Under the pieces are notes generated by a model that did not search any database, was not told the DNA's origin, and worked only from the letters and a program-made list of their open reading frames with translations. From assembly GCF_041146795.1 (NCBI RefSeq), contig NC_135167.1:3673454-3737453 (forward strand): a stretch of DNA of 64,000 nt, written 5' to 3'. Of this stretch, positions 33,329-45,170 are shown one piece after another (within the stretch, counting starts at the first letter, position 1; each line of letters starts with the position of its first letter). Origin of the DNA: Maylandia zebra (lineage: Eukaryota > Chordata > Actinopteri > Cichliformes > Cichlidae). Position numbers and translations under genes: made by a program.

Positions 33329-34335
33329 TAGGGGTGGGTTTTAATAATTGATTCATCGATTAAAATCGATTCAGGCTTGGATAACGTGATATCGATTCAT
33401 TAAAATCCTGAATCGATTTTTTAATATAAATGTATTTTGCCTGAAATTCCAGAATCTCAGGTGAAACGTCACAAAATTTCGACAACCACCAAACATTTAA
33501 AACAGTAAATGAGAGCAGGAACACGGATTCTGCACAAAGACGTAAACACAAAGCGCCGACCCGCCGATCAGAATCAGTGAGATGTCGCCTTTCTCACCGA
33601 CGGCACGGACACGGTCGGGGCTGAAAGCCGACAGCTCGCTGATTCTGATGTTTCGGCGGGTCCGCGCTTTGTGTTCACGCCGTTTTTAGTTTTATCTCTC
33701 TCCAAACAATACTGACTGAACCAGCAGCAAAAGAAGATCCAAACTACGCTTCACATAAACATCGTCATGGATTCCCTCTTACGTTTGCTGTTTTGCTTCC
33801 ACCACACTTCATGCACAGCTCTCTCTCTCTTTTTTTTCCTTTTACTTACTTCCAAAAAGAAAACCTAATTTCTGCCGTTCAACAGGCTTCTGAACAAATT
33901 TAAACTTTTTAAAATTATGCAAAATGCCGTGTCTCTAATAAAACCGTTGTAACTTCCGAGGTAATGTTCATATGCTGATTAATGGTTTTCTTTCGTTTTT
34001 GATGTACTGTGGAATATTTTTATAAAATCCCAGGCCAGGAAAATCAGCTTCATGTTTTTCTGTGTTTTATCTTCAGCTACTTTGACACAAAGGCCTCTGC
34101 TGTGATGCTCACAGCTTTGATAAAGTCTCGAAAGTGTCAGCTTCCTTTTTGTAGATACAAAAATATGTAAATGTAATGATCTGAATTATAATATTTCTGA
34201 CTGAGGCAAAATTTCCCAGATTCAAATCCAATTGAATCGAATCGAATTAAATCGAATCGTGGATCGAATCGATTCAGGACCTTGTGAATTGGAATCGAAT
34301 CGATTCTATAAAATCAGTGACGATACCCAGCCCTA
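33329..34335. mobile_element. hAT-type element, 1007 bp, with 8-bp target duplication
   Basis: Ends taggggtgggt and acccagcccta are inverted copies with one mismatch. ctctggat is duplicated on each side (33321-33328 and 34336-34343), and removing the insert restores the Rex1 sequence. Sub-ends are rich in 'atcgattc' motifs. An internal imperfect inverted repeat pairs 33541-33581 with 33635-33679. No transposase frame is visible, so it is non-autonomous. Confidence 0.9.
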
Positions 34336-35269
34336 CTCTGGATGGTATTGCCGTGGTCTCCCATGACACTAGTTACTAGTGCATGCATTTATTACTTCTA
34401 GGCTGGACTACTGTAGTTCATTATCATCAGCCCTAAAACTCCCTGAAAAGACTCCAGTTAATCTGAAACACTTAAGCAAGAGTTCTGACAGGGACTAGAA
34501 AGAGAGAGCAGATTCCACCCATACTGGTTTCTCTTCACTGGCTCTCAGAATCAAATTTAAAATCCTTCTCATAAAAAAAACCAAAAAAACATCTCAAATA
34601 ATCAGGCCCCATCTTATCGTAATGACCTTGTAGTACCATATCACCCTATTAGAGCACTTCGCTCTCGCTCTGCAGGCCTACTTGTTGTTCCTAGAGTATT
34701 TAAAAGTAGAATGGGAGGCAGAGCCTTCAGTTTTCAGGCCCCTCTTCTGTGGAACCAGCTTCCAGTTTGGATTCAGGAGACAGACACTATCTCTACTTTC
34801 AAGATCAGGCTTCAAACTTTCCTTTTTGATAATAGTTAGGGCTGGACCAGGTGACCCTGAATAGTTATGGTGCAATTGGCTTTGGCTACTGGGGGATTCC
34901 CATGATGTTTCTTCTTCACTCACTATGTGTTTATTCACTACTTTGAATTTAATTAGTTATTATTAATCTCTGGCTCTCTTCCACAGCGTGTCTTTGTCCT
35001 GTTTCCCTTCTTTCACACCCAACCGGTCGCAGCAGATGGCCCCGCCCCTCCCCGTGCCTGGTTTTGCAGGAGATTTCTTCCTGTTAAAAGGGAGTTTTTC
35101 CTTCCCACTGTCGCCAAGTGTTTGCTCATAGGGTATCACCTGATTGTTGGGTTTTTCTCTGTATTTTAAAAAAATATAAAGTGCCTTGAGGTGACTGTAG
35201 CTGTGATTTGGTGCTATCTATATAGTTTAATTGAATCAAATTATACTATACAGTGCCTTATTCAAAGTT

Positions 35270-35460
35270 GAAAAACATTTAGACTGCTCTATCCATCCAT
35301 TTTTCTTATACTCATTCAATTCAGGGTGGTTACAGAGGGCCTGGAGCCTGTCCCAGATGGTTTGGAGGAAGAAAATCAGAGTACACCCTGGACAGGGAGT
35401 GACATTCATGTTTTGCATTCATATTAAAGCCAATTTGAAATGACCAACTCATCTAACGAT
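35270..35460 (-). repeat. Reverse copy of the common teleost dispersed repeat
   Basis: Starts with 'tatccatccatttttctta' and includes 'ctggagcctgtcccagatgg' and 'gtacaccctggacaggga', the reverse complement of the tail half of the 15835-16165 family. Confidence 0.7.
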
Positions 35461-37486
35461 GCAAGTAGGCACAAGGCGAACGTGCCGACTCTACCCAGAA
35501 ATGCTCCAACACATTCAAACCCCACACCTGTGGTTCACTTTGGTTCTAACAGAGAACAGAATAAATCTTTTAACTGTCTGCAGTAAAGTTTGGTGCCACT
35601 TTGTGTTTACTGACAAGAGTCATCGTGTCAGATCACCAGTGAGCCCAAAATTCAATTTTCTATGAACAAGACAAAGTGCTGAGTCGGTGCTTTGAACTCT
35701 CCTCATTTGCTTTTACTTCCGACGAACTGCCGATGTCATTTTTCAGCTCACTGAGCCGCCTTCTCTCAAATTAATTTCTACAAATTTCCAGAAACAACGG
35801 AAATTCTAGCTAGAATAAATGAGATTACTGAAAGAGTAATGTGGGTGTTGACAAGCAGCTGCTGACAAACTCAGAGTGTGAAATATCACGACGGTTTTAG
35901 TTTGCTGTCAGCTGTTTCACTCAGTTTTAGTGAGTTTCAGTCATCAAAACTAGAACACCAGTTTATATAATTGATCAGATAAATAATGTGGCCTGCATTA
36001 AAAACACTGCAAAACACATTTTCAGCCCACACATCATGGAGAGGTTGATTAAGGTGAAGCCCAGCAGGCGGCCTGTGTTAATGGGAACAGTTCAGAATAA
36101 GCTGACGGTGATCTGAAACGCTGATATATCCAAATAAAAAACACAGCAGAGTTTGCAAGCTACAAGTTTTGCATTCAGCCAATGAAAGATAATATATTTG
36201 TGTGCAACTTTCCCAACCTATCTGGAAAATATAACAAGCACAGAAAAAAGCTAAAGCTTACGGTTATGGTCTTACATTTATTTATCCCCCATTTCTGACC
36301 TTTAAAACTGCTGTTAACTGTTACTTGCGCTGCTTCTTTTGAGCTCAGTACACCCGTTCACCCTAAGAGAGGCACATCTGTTCTGAGTCACACTTGACAA
36401 TTCTAACAATTTTAAGCCATTGTAGGAGTCTCATTATCATGTCTCATGCAGATTTTTAAAGAATGTGTTATTTATTAGAGGTTTTTTTTTTCATTCTCTT
36501 CCATTTGGGGAAAGAGTTGGCAGCAAAAGGTTGGCTGTCACTTCTCTGGTTTCTTTGCAGCCACTGAATAAAAGCCAGTCTTTAGGAAAGTGCCCTGTAA
36601 GTGGTGCTGGCTTTTGTACAATAGAATGTCTTAATATTTGGAACAAGGTGCAAAAATGCTGTGCCACAGAGGGGGTGTGTCACCATTAAATTGACCTTAA
36701 TGTAACCCCTATTTCAATTTTAGAAGTTCAATAAAACTTAGTGTTTTGAACCACGCTGTAAAAGTCTCTATTCCTCCTGTAGACAAGTGAATCTATGAGA
36801 GACTGATGGCAGGCAGCTTCAAGTAGGCCCTGGAGGAACTGCAGTTACTAACATTTCTGACTTGGCTTAATTTGTCAGATCCAGAGGTTGCTGCTCAGTT
36901 TTTCCTGCAGGAGTTTAAAGGCAGGGATCCTCCAAACAGAGATTAGATAAACCAGCCCCAAGGTTTTTTTTGTCTGGCTTTCCTGAATCTATAGCTTCTG
37001 TTTTTCTCAGTCAAGAAAGCCCTGAGTTTGAACCGAGGGCACACAAGATGAGAAACTGGCAAAATAAGATCTGAAGTAACAAAACATGAAACCTACACTA
37101 AAGGAGATTTAACATGAGATACGCAGCCTAACAAAGATAACAAGACACAAAACTAAAAGACCCAAAGCAGAAAAATAATAGAAAATAAACATTACCTGAA
37201 ACTCAGCACATTATCCAATAAGAAAACTCTTAACTGAGAACCCAGAAGTCATAAGCTCTAAAAAAAAAGGAATCAGGACATAAATGCCCTTAAAACGCTA
37301 TTCTGACTGACATGAAATCACCTCAAAGGCCTTAAAGAGGAAAAATGGGACTTAAATTAGAGGACAACCAGACTAATCATTAACTTTTGACTTTGTTTTG
37401 TTAAAGTTTTAATTAATCTTGAAGTTCCTGAATTTGCTGCATGTGAGCTTCTTAGAAAACGTTTCAGGAGATTTAATCAGACTCTC
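35461..37486. other. No feature recognised
   Basis: Intergenic sequence with no supportable gene, RNA or repeat. Confidence 0.5.
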
Positions 37487-37513
37487 TGTCTCTCTCTCTC
37501 TCTCTCTCTCGCT

Positions 37514-37580
<67 letters not shown>

Positions 37581-37591
37581 TCTCTCTATGT

Positions 37592-37636
<45 letters not shown>

Positions 37637-37705
37637 TCTCTCTCTATGTCTCTCTGTGTGTCTGTGTGTGTGTGTGTGTGTCTCTGTGTGTGTGTGTGTG
37701 TGTGT

Positions 37706-37746
<41 letters not shown>

Positions 37747-37795
37747 TCTCTCTATGTCTCTCTGTGTGTCTGTGTGTGTGTGTGTGTCTCTTTCT
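37487..37795 (+). repeat. Long compound (CT)n/(GT)n microsatellite
   Basis: About 300 bp alternate between CT-rich blocks (tctctctatgtctct) and GT blocks. The block gtctctctctctatgtctctctgtgtgtctg recurs, so the tract is a higher-order repeat. All three plus-strand frames are open but are low-complexity Cys-Val-Ser runs, not genes. Confidence 0.97.
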
Positions 37796-40228
37796 TTGCT
37801 TTCATTAATTATTTTAATTAATTATACATTATAAATTATAAATTATTGTTTTTATACATTTATAAAAACAATAATTGGTTATGGGACAGGTTTTATTTGA
37901 AAAAGAAAAGATTTTAACTGCAGTGACATTTTTTCTGGAGCAACAACAAAAGGAAAAAATGTTAATGTTCGTCATTTATTACAAATTCATTAAGAAAGTT
38001 TAAAAGACTCACACGCAGCGCGCAGGATCCAACGTGGCTGAAGTCTTTGTTGACTCCGTGTTGCCCCCTGGTGTCAGAGAAGTCTTACTGCAGTTATCGT
38101 GGTGGATTTCAGGAGAAGTGATACAGCAGTCCTCGGCAAAAGTACAAAAAGTACAAAAAGCTGAGAAAAATGTTTGTCATAGAGCCTTTGAGATTAGATG
38201 AACCAATGAGTGATCTTCCTCCACCTGCCTCACTCTGACCAATCATTAACCTGGTGCATGGAAACAAGGTTTCCCAATCTTCAGGTGCTGACAATCGAGC
38301 GTTTCACAGCAACACTTTCAGGACCAGCAGAGGCTGGATCTGGATCCTGATATTCTGAGGTGAAGCACTTTAATAGCCCAGGCAGAATTAAAAAAAGAGA
38401 TCCAAATAAACACTGTGGTCCAGATAAACAGAACTGAATCAAGTGAATTTTAAACCAAAGCCAGTCAGTTGAGATACTGTATGATAAGATAAGATAAGAT
38501 AGAACTTTATTAATCCCTCGGGATTAATAAAGTTCTATCTTATCGTATGAAAGTGATTCACATTTTTGTGTTAGAAAAACTTGAAACAACAGAAACTTTT
38601 GGCAGTTAAAATGTTCATATTTTTAATGCTAATTTTAAATGTGTTACTTTTCTTGGTTCACATCTTATTAATAATCTCACAAAAGCAACATGTCAGAGTC
38701 ACAGCTGCCCGACTGTACTGTCTAAATATGCAGCGTGCACCGTCAGCCTGGTGGAAATAGACTGTTTGCTCAACCATTAAGCAACCCAGATATTTTAATG
38801 AACTAAAGGAGGGGAGTTTATTTTATTTATGCAAAAAAAAGAGGTAAAAACCAAATTGTTCAAACACATTTACATTTATTTAAACAGTCTGTGTCAGTTA
38901 CTTCTTACAAAACAAATATTATATGTATCACTAGTGAAAACATGATAAAACCTATGGCAAGTTTGAGTAAATTATTCATTACCTTTGGCTAGTATTTATA
39001 ATATGAATATGTGACCAGGTAAAAGTTTGATGAACAACAATTAGTCCCACTCTTTCTGCATAGTTTGTTACTTCACACTTTATTAAACCATAACTGTGGA
39101 AATAATGACAAATTTTAAAATAGTTAAACAAATTCAAAGCAAATCAATCAACAAACAAACCCTATGATACTCCCTGTAATTTTAGCTACACTAATATAAT
39201 AAAATATAATACCTGTGAAAACTGAAACTGACAGGGAGCATTTTCCCATTAAATGATCACAACAGCACATTTTAACATACAGCTGAGTCATAAATGTCCA
39301 CTTGTGGTGATTTGAAGGTTAAAATAATTGAATTTATCTTGTTTAGCATCATAAAAATGATGTTTTAATCCCTGCAATTCTCCATTAAAAGGTTAAGCCT
39401 TAAGGTTAAACAAAGCATTAACAGTGTTAGTAGAATAACATAGACATGACAGGGGAAAAGAGACTAATAAATAAATACTGCACTCTTAATCAAGGTACAA
39501 AAAGGGTTTTATCATTTAATTTATACAAAAAAAAAATGTTGTGTAGTATCTGATTCACAGAAACATGAATCATTTTGTTTCCCAATAAATAAAGTGATGG
39601 GTGCCTAATAGTTTTATTAGACCACAGATATCTGGTGCTCTGTTATTCAATAGAAATTCTATTTATTTCATCTGTTACTCCAAGTGGATTTAGCAAGCAC
39701 GACACACTCAAATCAAAAGCTGATTCATTCACACTGAGCTGCGTTGTTCCAGCTCTAAACTGAAGCTCCACTAATAGAAAAACAATATGTCATATCGAGA
39801 CGTGTTTATTCCGAGATTACATTTATAAGCAGCGGTAGATTACCGCAGAGCGAGCACGTATGCATTTTAAACAGGAGATAAATACAGAAACATGATGGAA
39901 AACACAAAGCAAAGCAAATAAAGATAACTATATACTATGAAGACAAGTTAAAATGCAGTTAAGATACTGCTGAATATGACTCGTTTCTGTATATAATCTG
40001 GTTTTGATTAAACATATATACACTCCATATACTTGGTTTGATTGCAGTACATTGTTTGTATTTAAACAGCAGGAAATTAAACCTGTTTTCAGCCTCGTTT
40101 CTCATCGTTTTCTTGAATTTTCCATCTGCTTAATTTAACAAACTTGGGTTTTGATAAAACTACATGAGCACCTATAGATGTTCCCGAGTAAAACAGTCGT
40201 CAACATTTTGGTTTTTTACGTTTTTCAG
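37796..40228. other. No gene recognised
   Basis: AT-rich intergenic sequence. The only structured feature is the 60-bp palindromic insertion at 38485-38544. Confidence 0.5.
38485..38544. mobile_element. 60-bp palindromic LINE-tail insertion with target duplication
   Basis: 25-bp arms (38493-38517 and 38520-38544) are perfect inverted copies around a 2-bp centre. Each arm is the 3' end of an L2-type LINE (gggattaataaagttctatc, as at 32994-33012). The 6-bp repeat gtatga flanks the unit at 38479-38484 and 38545-38550. Two 3' ends joined head to head, with a target duplication, suggest an extreme twin-primed insertion. Confidence 0.8.
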
Positions 40229-40351
40229 CCAATCACAGAGCTGCTCGTCAGGGTCATGAGAATCCCACGATCGCCTGAGCTCTGATAACTTGAGGAGGAA
40301 ACTGTAAGACACTTCTGATTGGCTACGGTCCAACACGCTGCAGGGATAAAA
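40229..40351 (+). promoter_or_regulatory. Promoter region of the chymotrypsinogen pseudogene
   Basis: A CCAAT box at 40229-40233, a reversed one (attgg) at about 40318, and a TATA-like gataaaa at 40345-40351 lie upstream of the ATG. The CACCTG...TCCCA site of the two intact paralogues is not seen here. Confidence 0.5.
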
Positions 40352-40374
40352 CAGCAGCTTGACCCTTCATCGCC

Positions 40375-42396
40375 ATGACCACCATGGCCTTCCTCTGGAT
40401 CGTCTCCTGCCTCGCCTTTGTCAGCGCTGCCTACGGTGAGAGTGCCAGGTTCAGTTTTCTTTCAAAGTTTGAGTTTGACTCAAGTTTTCTGCACTTTTAT
40501 TACTTTTTAAAAGTTAAATGTGTAACTGCTGCATGAATTAGAAGATCTGTGAAACTTATTTTTTTAATAAAAAGTTGATTATTAGTTTAGGCGGGCCACA
40601 GTAACTGCATGTGAGATGATCAGCTCTCAGTTGCAAAGATTACTGTGCAGTTAGATATTGAAGTACTTCAAACAGTCAGTGTGACTCTGCTGGTTTGTTC
40701 TCTTTGTGTCAAAACCTCAGGCTGTGGCACCCCTGCCATCCCTCCCCGGGTCACTGGCTATGCCCGCATTGTCAACGGTGAGGAGGCAGTGCCTCACTCC
40801 TGGCCCTGACAGGTGTCTCTGCAGGTGAGTCAGCTGACCTCAGCAATCGCAAGCAGCTTCTTCTCCTTCTTCTTCTTCATTATCTCAGTTTGCTCTTGTT
40901 TTCCTCACAGCAAACCAACGGCTTCCACTTCTGTGGAGGATCTCTGATCAGCGAGCAGTGGGTGGTGACTGCTGCTCACTGTAACGTCAGGTCAGCACGA
41001 GAAAACCTCAGCACATCAGCTCACACATCTGTCTGCGGCTGGTTGCTGCTTAAGATGCAACAGTTTAAAAAACGAGTCAGACAAATATCATGCATCTATT
41101 CAAACCGACAGTGCGACTTCCTTTGTGTGACTCAGTTCTGCACAAACATACAAACCCATAAAAACAGCTCGAGGTTTACAGTTGGCTTATTAAATTCCTA
41201 AAACAGCTGATTATTGTAGACTTTTTGTCTGACAGACAGACAACGTTGCTTTTGTGTTGGACTGCTATGGATAAATTCCCTTTCAACAGGTATTTGTGGT
41301 ATGAGGATAGCGTGTCTGTGGACTGAATAATAACACTTTTTCATTGTGTGTTTTGACATTTAAAAGTTGCATTCCTATCCTACTGCTAGGACCTACCACA
41401 ATGTGATTGTTGGAGAGCACAATAAGGGTTATGGCTCCACTGAAAACATCCAGGTGCTGAAGCCCGCCAAGGTGAGAACCAATCATCAACCAACGAGCTT
41501 TCAGAGCATGCACTTTTCCCATATCTAACCCCTCCCTCCATACTTCTCACAGGTCTTCACTCACCCCAGCTGGAACCCCCAAACCATCAACAATGATATC
41601 ACCCTGATCAAGCTGGCCAGCCCTGCTCGCCTGGGCACCAACGTGTCTCCCGTCTGCCTTGCCGACACTACCGACAGCTTCGCTGCTGGCATGAAATGCG
41701 TCACTACCGGCTGGGATCTGACTCGTTACAACAGTGAGATGTCTTGCACAGGAGGAGAGGGCAGTCTGAGTTTAACCCTCAGTGCAGTTTATTGCAGTTT
41801 CTTTCTTTAGCCAACAAAAACGTTCTGCTAACAGTTAATTCTGCTCAAATTGTCAAGTTGGAAAAGTTGTGGTTCACGTATTTCTCCATCAGAAATATTA
41901 TCAGACAAACTATGTGTATTATCAGTGTGACAGGCATTTATGACAAAAATGTTCCATGGTTACTGTCCCACAGCTCCCAGTACTCCCAATAACCTACAGC
42001 AGGCCGCCCTGCCTCTGCTGTCCAACGCGGAGTGCAAGAAACACTGGGGCAGCAACATCTCTGACGTCATGATCCGTGCCGGTGGAGCTGGTGCCACTTC
42101 CTGCATGGTAAGGACCCGCCCACCCACCTGGAAACCATTCCAGATTTTCTTCACACACGCTTTGTCCCGTTCTAGTGTTGGACGCTTCCACGTACCTGTT
42201 GGTCTTGTTTGTTGTTCATTACTCTCTTTCTCAGGGTGACTCTGGCGGACCTCTGGTCTGTCAAAAGGACAACGTGTGGACTCTGGTTGGTATCGTATCT
42301 TGGGGAAGCAGCCGCTGCTCCACCTCCACTCCTGCTGTCTACGCCCGAGTCACCCAGCTCCGTGGGTGGGTCGACCAGATCCTGGCTTCCAACTAA
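40375..42396 (+). pseudogene. Chymotrypsinogen-like pseudogene with in-frame TGA
   Basis: Seven exons keep the paralogue plan: 40375-40435 (second ATG at 40384), 40721-40824, 40911-40990, 41390-41471, 41553-41733, 41974-42107 and 42235-42396. The frame is otherwise maintained (264 codons from the second ATG). Exon 2 has TGA at 40807-40809, where both paralogues have TGG ([10 protein letters not shown]). Three more changes hit conserved sites. The TTGWG motif reads TTGWD (Gly142). Cys182 of the MICAG motif is Arg, which would break the Cys168-Cys182 disulfide. Specificity residue Ser189 is Thr. The catalytic His (TAAHC), Asp (NNDIT) and Ser (GDSGGP) are intact, as is the IVNG activation site. 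Several independent lesions make a lone sequencing error unlikely. AATAAA at 42494. Confidence 0.85.
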
Positions 42397-43434
42397 AAGC
42401 TAAACAGCTAAACCTCCTCCACCAGGGACACCCACAAACCCCATAAGACCCCAGAAGTGTGACATCAGAGTGTGGACCCAGGTCATCGATGATAATAAAA
42501 AACCTGAAAATCAGAGACTGTGTTAGACTTTGACTTCTTTCAGCAGAGCCTGAATCTACTTTGCTTACTGAGTTTGCTTTAGCATATTTCATCACTTCTT
42601 AAAAGGGCAGCACAGCATGGCGCCCTTCTCTCAGACGCCCACACCATACAGCATGTGAGCATGTCAGCTTGATTACTTTTCCACAAAATTAGCTACATCA
42701 GTCTTAAAAGCAGATTAGGGCTGTGCATGTGTGTGTTTCTTGCGTATGTTTGTGTGTCTTCTTTGTAAGTTGTTTCACTCTTTAACAAAGACATTGTACA
42801 AGAAAGTGTTTTTGTAAATGGCCTAAAAAGAAATAACATGAGAAAAACCCCACTATTAATAAACTGTAGTATGTTAAACATGTGAACAAGACTGAACATC
42901 AGCATCTTTTCATATTTACATCAATTGATTTATTTATAAGCACATTTAAAAACAACACACAAACAACAACAACAAAAAACATTACAAAGAAAAGCAACAA
43001 TGCGCTCACCTTTAGTTTCCAGAGATGCACAGACTTTTCCAAAGGAATCAAAGTATTTGTTTACAGTTTCACATATTTATTACAGATTAAAATGCCTGCA
43101 AAATAAAACTTGGCGCCTGCTCCATGTCACCATTAGGTGGTGATCAGCTGACAGCACAGTCCCTTTCTCTAGCTGAGTGTCCAAGACATTTGATGGTTTG
43201 ATTACAAAATCAACCTGCAGCATGAACATGGTTTTCCTTATCAATAAGAGTTATTAACACAGGAGCTGAGTAATAGAACATCACTCGGGTTCAGACTACG
43301 CTTGTCCCAAGCATGCTCCCCCGATGTCCGTAATGGAGTCTGGATGGGCACCTTCCAAGCACCAAGAAGGCCAGGTACTCTAAAGGAGACGCAAGTATAC
43401 TCAGCCCTGCTTCCACCTCTTACTGAGGGTTGTA
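42397..43434. other. 3' flank of the pseudogene, no gene recognised
   Basis: Includes a polyadenylation signal at 42494-42499. No other gene or repeat is supported. Confidence 0.5.
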
Positions 43435-43645
43435 AGTCACAGCAGCTGGCCGCCCCTCCCTGAGCCTGGATCTGCCGGAGGTTTCTTCCTGTTAAAAGGG
43501 AGTTTTTCCTTCCCACCGTCGCCAAAGGTCATATAATTGTTGGGTTTTTCTCTGTAAGTATCATTGTAAGGTCTACCTGACTATATAAAACGCCTTAGAC
43601 GGCTGTTGTTGTGATTTGGTGCTGTATAAATAAAATTTAAGCTCC
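43435..43645 (+). mobile_element. Rex1-type LINE 3' UTR fragment
   Basis: Contains 'cccctccctgagcctgga', 'aggtttcttcctgttaaaag', 'gggagtttttccttcccac' and the tail 'gtgatttggtgctgtataaa', matching the ends at 35000-35225 and 53700-53920. Confidence 0.85.
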
Positions 43646-44754
43646 AGAGTAAAATAGAATCCTGATTTAATTTCTAATAAACTTTGGCTCCCTTCAAACT
43701 GTCGGGAAACATACAGTTAGTCTATAATTTGTTGAACAGAGCCATAGATTTTATACTTTCGCCTAAGTAAACCAAAGAGTGGATAGATATAGACGTAGTC
43801 CCCCAGTTTAATAGCCTCACAATTAACTGAACAAACCAATAATAATAGTAATTTCATAAGAACTGTTTTTAATACTTGAATAAAAAAATCCTTTGTGATG
43901 AGTGAAGCGTAGAACCCACGGACATCACCGATGCTGCGCTTCTTCCCGTCAGCTGCTGCTTTTTTGTGAGTCTCTCTGTCTTCAGTTTTGTGTTTAATAA
44001 CTGAAACGTGTAAACAGTAGTTCACACCATGTTGTTAACACAGGCGTATTTTGATTGTAGTTGTTGATAGTGTTACACCTGCCACGACAAGCGACTAAAA
44101 TTTTGTTCTTGCTCTTTTTAAATTGCTTTATTTCCGTTTTCAGGAAAATGATGGCTAACATCTCATATTTACGGTTACATTAAAATTATAGTGAAAAGCT
44201 ATAAAAGACAAGTTCAACACTTCAGATATTGTCTGCTTCTTTAGTCATAATGTCAGTCAGTTTTTCCATTAATTCTATACCTCTGAAAATGGGATTATTT
44301 GCTGGTTTCTTAAAACATTCATGGTAAATTTTTGTAAAACAATTAAAGCTGAAAGTCTGACTTTGATCGCATTTTAAATATTTGGTTTAGAGTCCACTGT
44401 GCCAGTTTGTTACAAAATAAACAATGGAACAAATAAACCCCCTCAAAACAACAACAATAAAAAAACATCCCAAAAAACCAAAAACCAAACTGCATCAGAA
44501 ACAGTAGCAGTCACTCAGAGCTGTGAACAGGAGTCACACAGTATACTAGCATGCTTCTGCTGCCGGTCTGAGAAACTTCGACACACTACCATTTGGTTCC
44601 CAAAGCAGTAATTCTCAAGTTCATCACTTTTAATTACTCAACCACTTTTGTGTCTTCTTGCGGTAATTATGTAGATATGCTTAAGTTGCCTCTGACTCAC
44701 TGTAAGTGGCCAAATAAAAAAAATTACATTTAAAAACCACAATCTGTATTTAAA
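43646..44754. other. No feature recognised
   Basis: AT-rich intergenic sequence without a supportable gene. Confidence 0.5.
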
Positions 44755-44930
44755 TGATATTGGAGTGTTTCTTATACAGCACTTTTCTACTCTGAGCACT
44801 CAAAGCACTTTATGCAACATGCGTCATTCACACATTCATACAAACACTTTTTTTCTACATAGGTGCTTTTTACATAACATTTATATGACAGATGCTTTGG
44901 AGGCGAACTCGGGGTTATCTTGCCCAATGA
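44755..44930 (-). repeat. Dispersed fish repeat, reverse orientation
   Basis: Carries 'cttttctactctgagcactc', 'aaagcacttta' and 'cattcacacattcata', the reverse of the family seen at 49205-49395. A piece of the other dispersed family (ggtgattcaaattgccca) lies at about 45115-45170. Confidence 0.6.
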
Positions 44931-45170
44931 ACACCAACACAGTTTTCTTATATATTGATTCTGTGTTTATTAAGAGACCTGGAATGTAAATGAGGACTTT
45001 GGGTGAGCTTCTGTTGTTTAAATGTGCTACAGGCTATAAAGAATAGATGTGACAATATTTTTTCATTTCAAAAACAAACAACAAACCAAAATAAGCTACA
45101 GTTTGCTACAGCGGGGTTAGGTCAGTTGGTGATTCAAATTGCCCATTGTTGTGAATGTGAGTGTGTCTGT

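Larger units (their letters stand above)
31756..35230 (+). mobile_element. Rex1-type LINE, 5'-truncated, split by two younger elements
   Basis: Three pieces in order match the Rex1 copy at 51030-53925. 31756-31806 holds the RT segment before the catalytic block (aattctgtttacattat). 33038-33328 holds the YADDTQ-type 'tgctatgcagatgataccca' and 'ctgcaggaatgtcttaaaga'. 34336-35230 holds the RT tail, with 'ctgacagggactagaaagag' and 'aggcctacttgttgttccta', followed by the 3' UTR. Frames are disrupted, so this is a dead copy. The inserts are an L2-type LINE (31807-33037) and a hAT element (33329-34335). Confidence 0.85.

Noticed and set aside
37419-37834. Three overlapping plus-strand open frames of about 100-130 codons rich in Cys, Val, Ser and Leu
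   Set aside because: They are translations of a (CT)n/(GT)n microsatellite; all frames are open because the repeat lacks stops.
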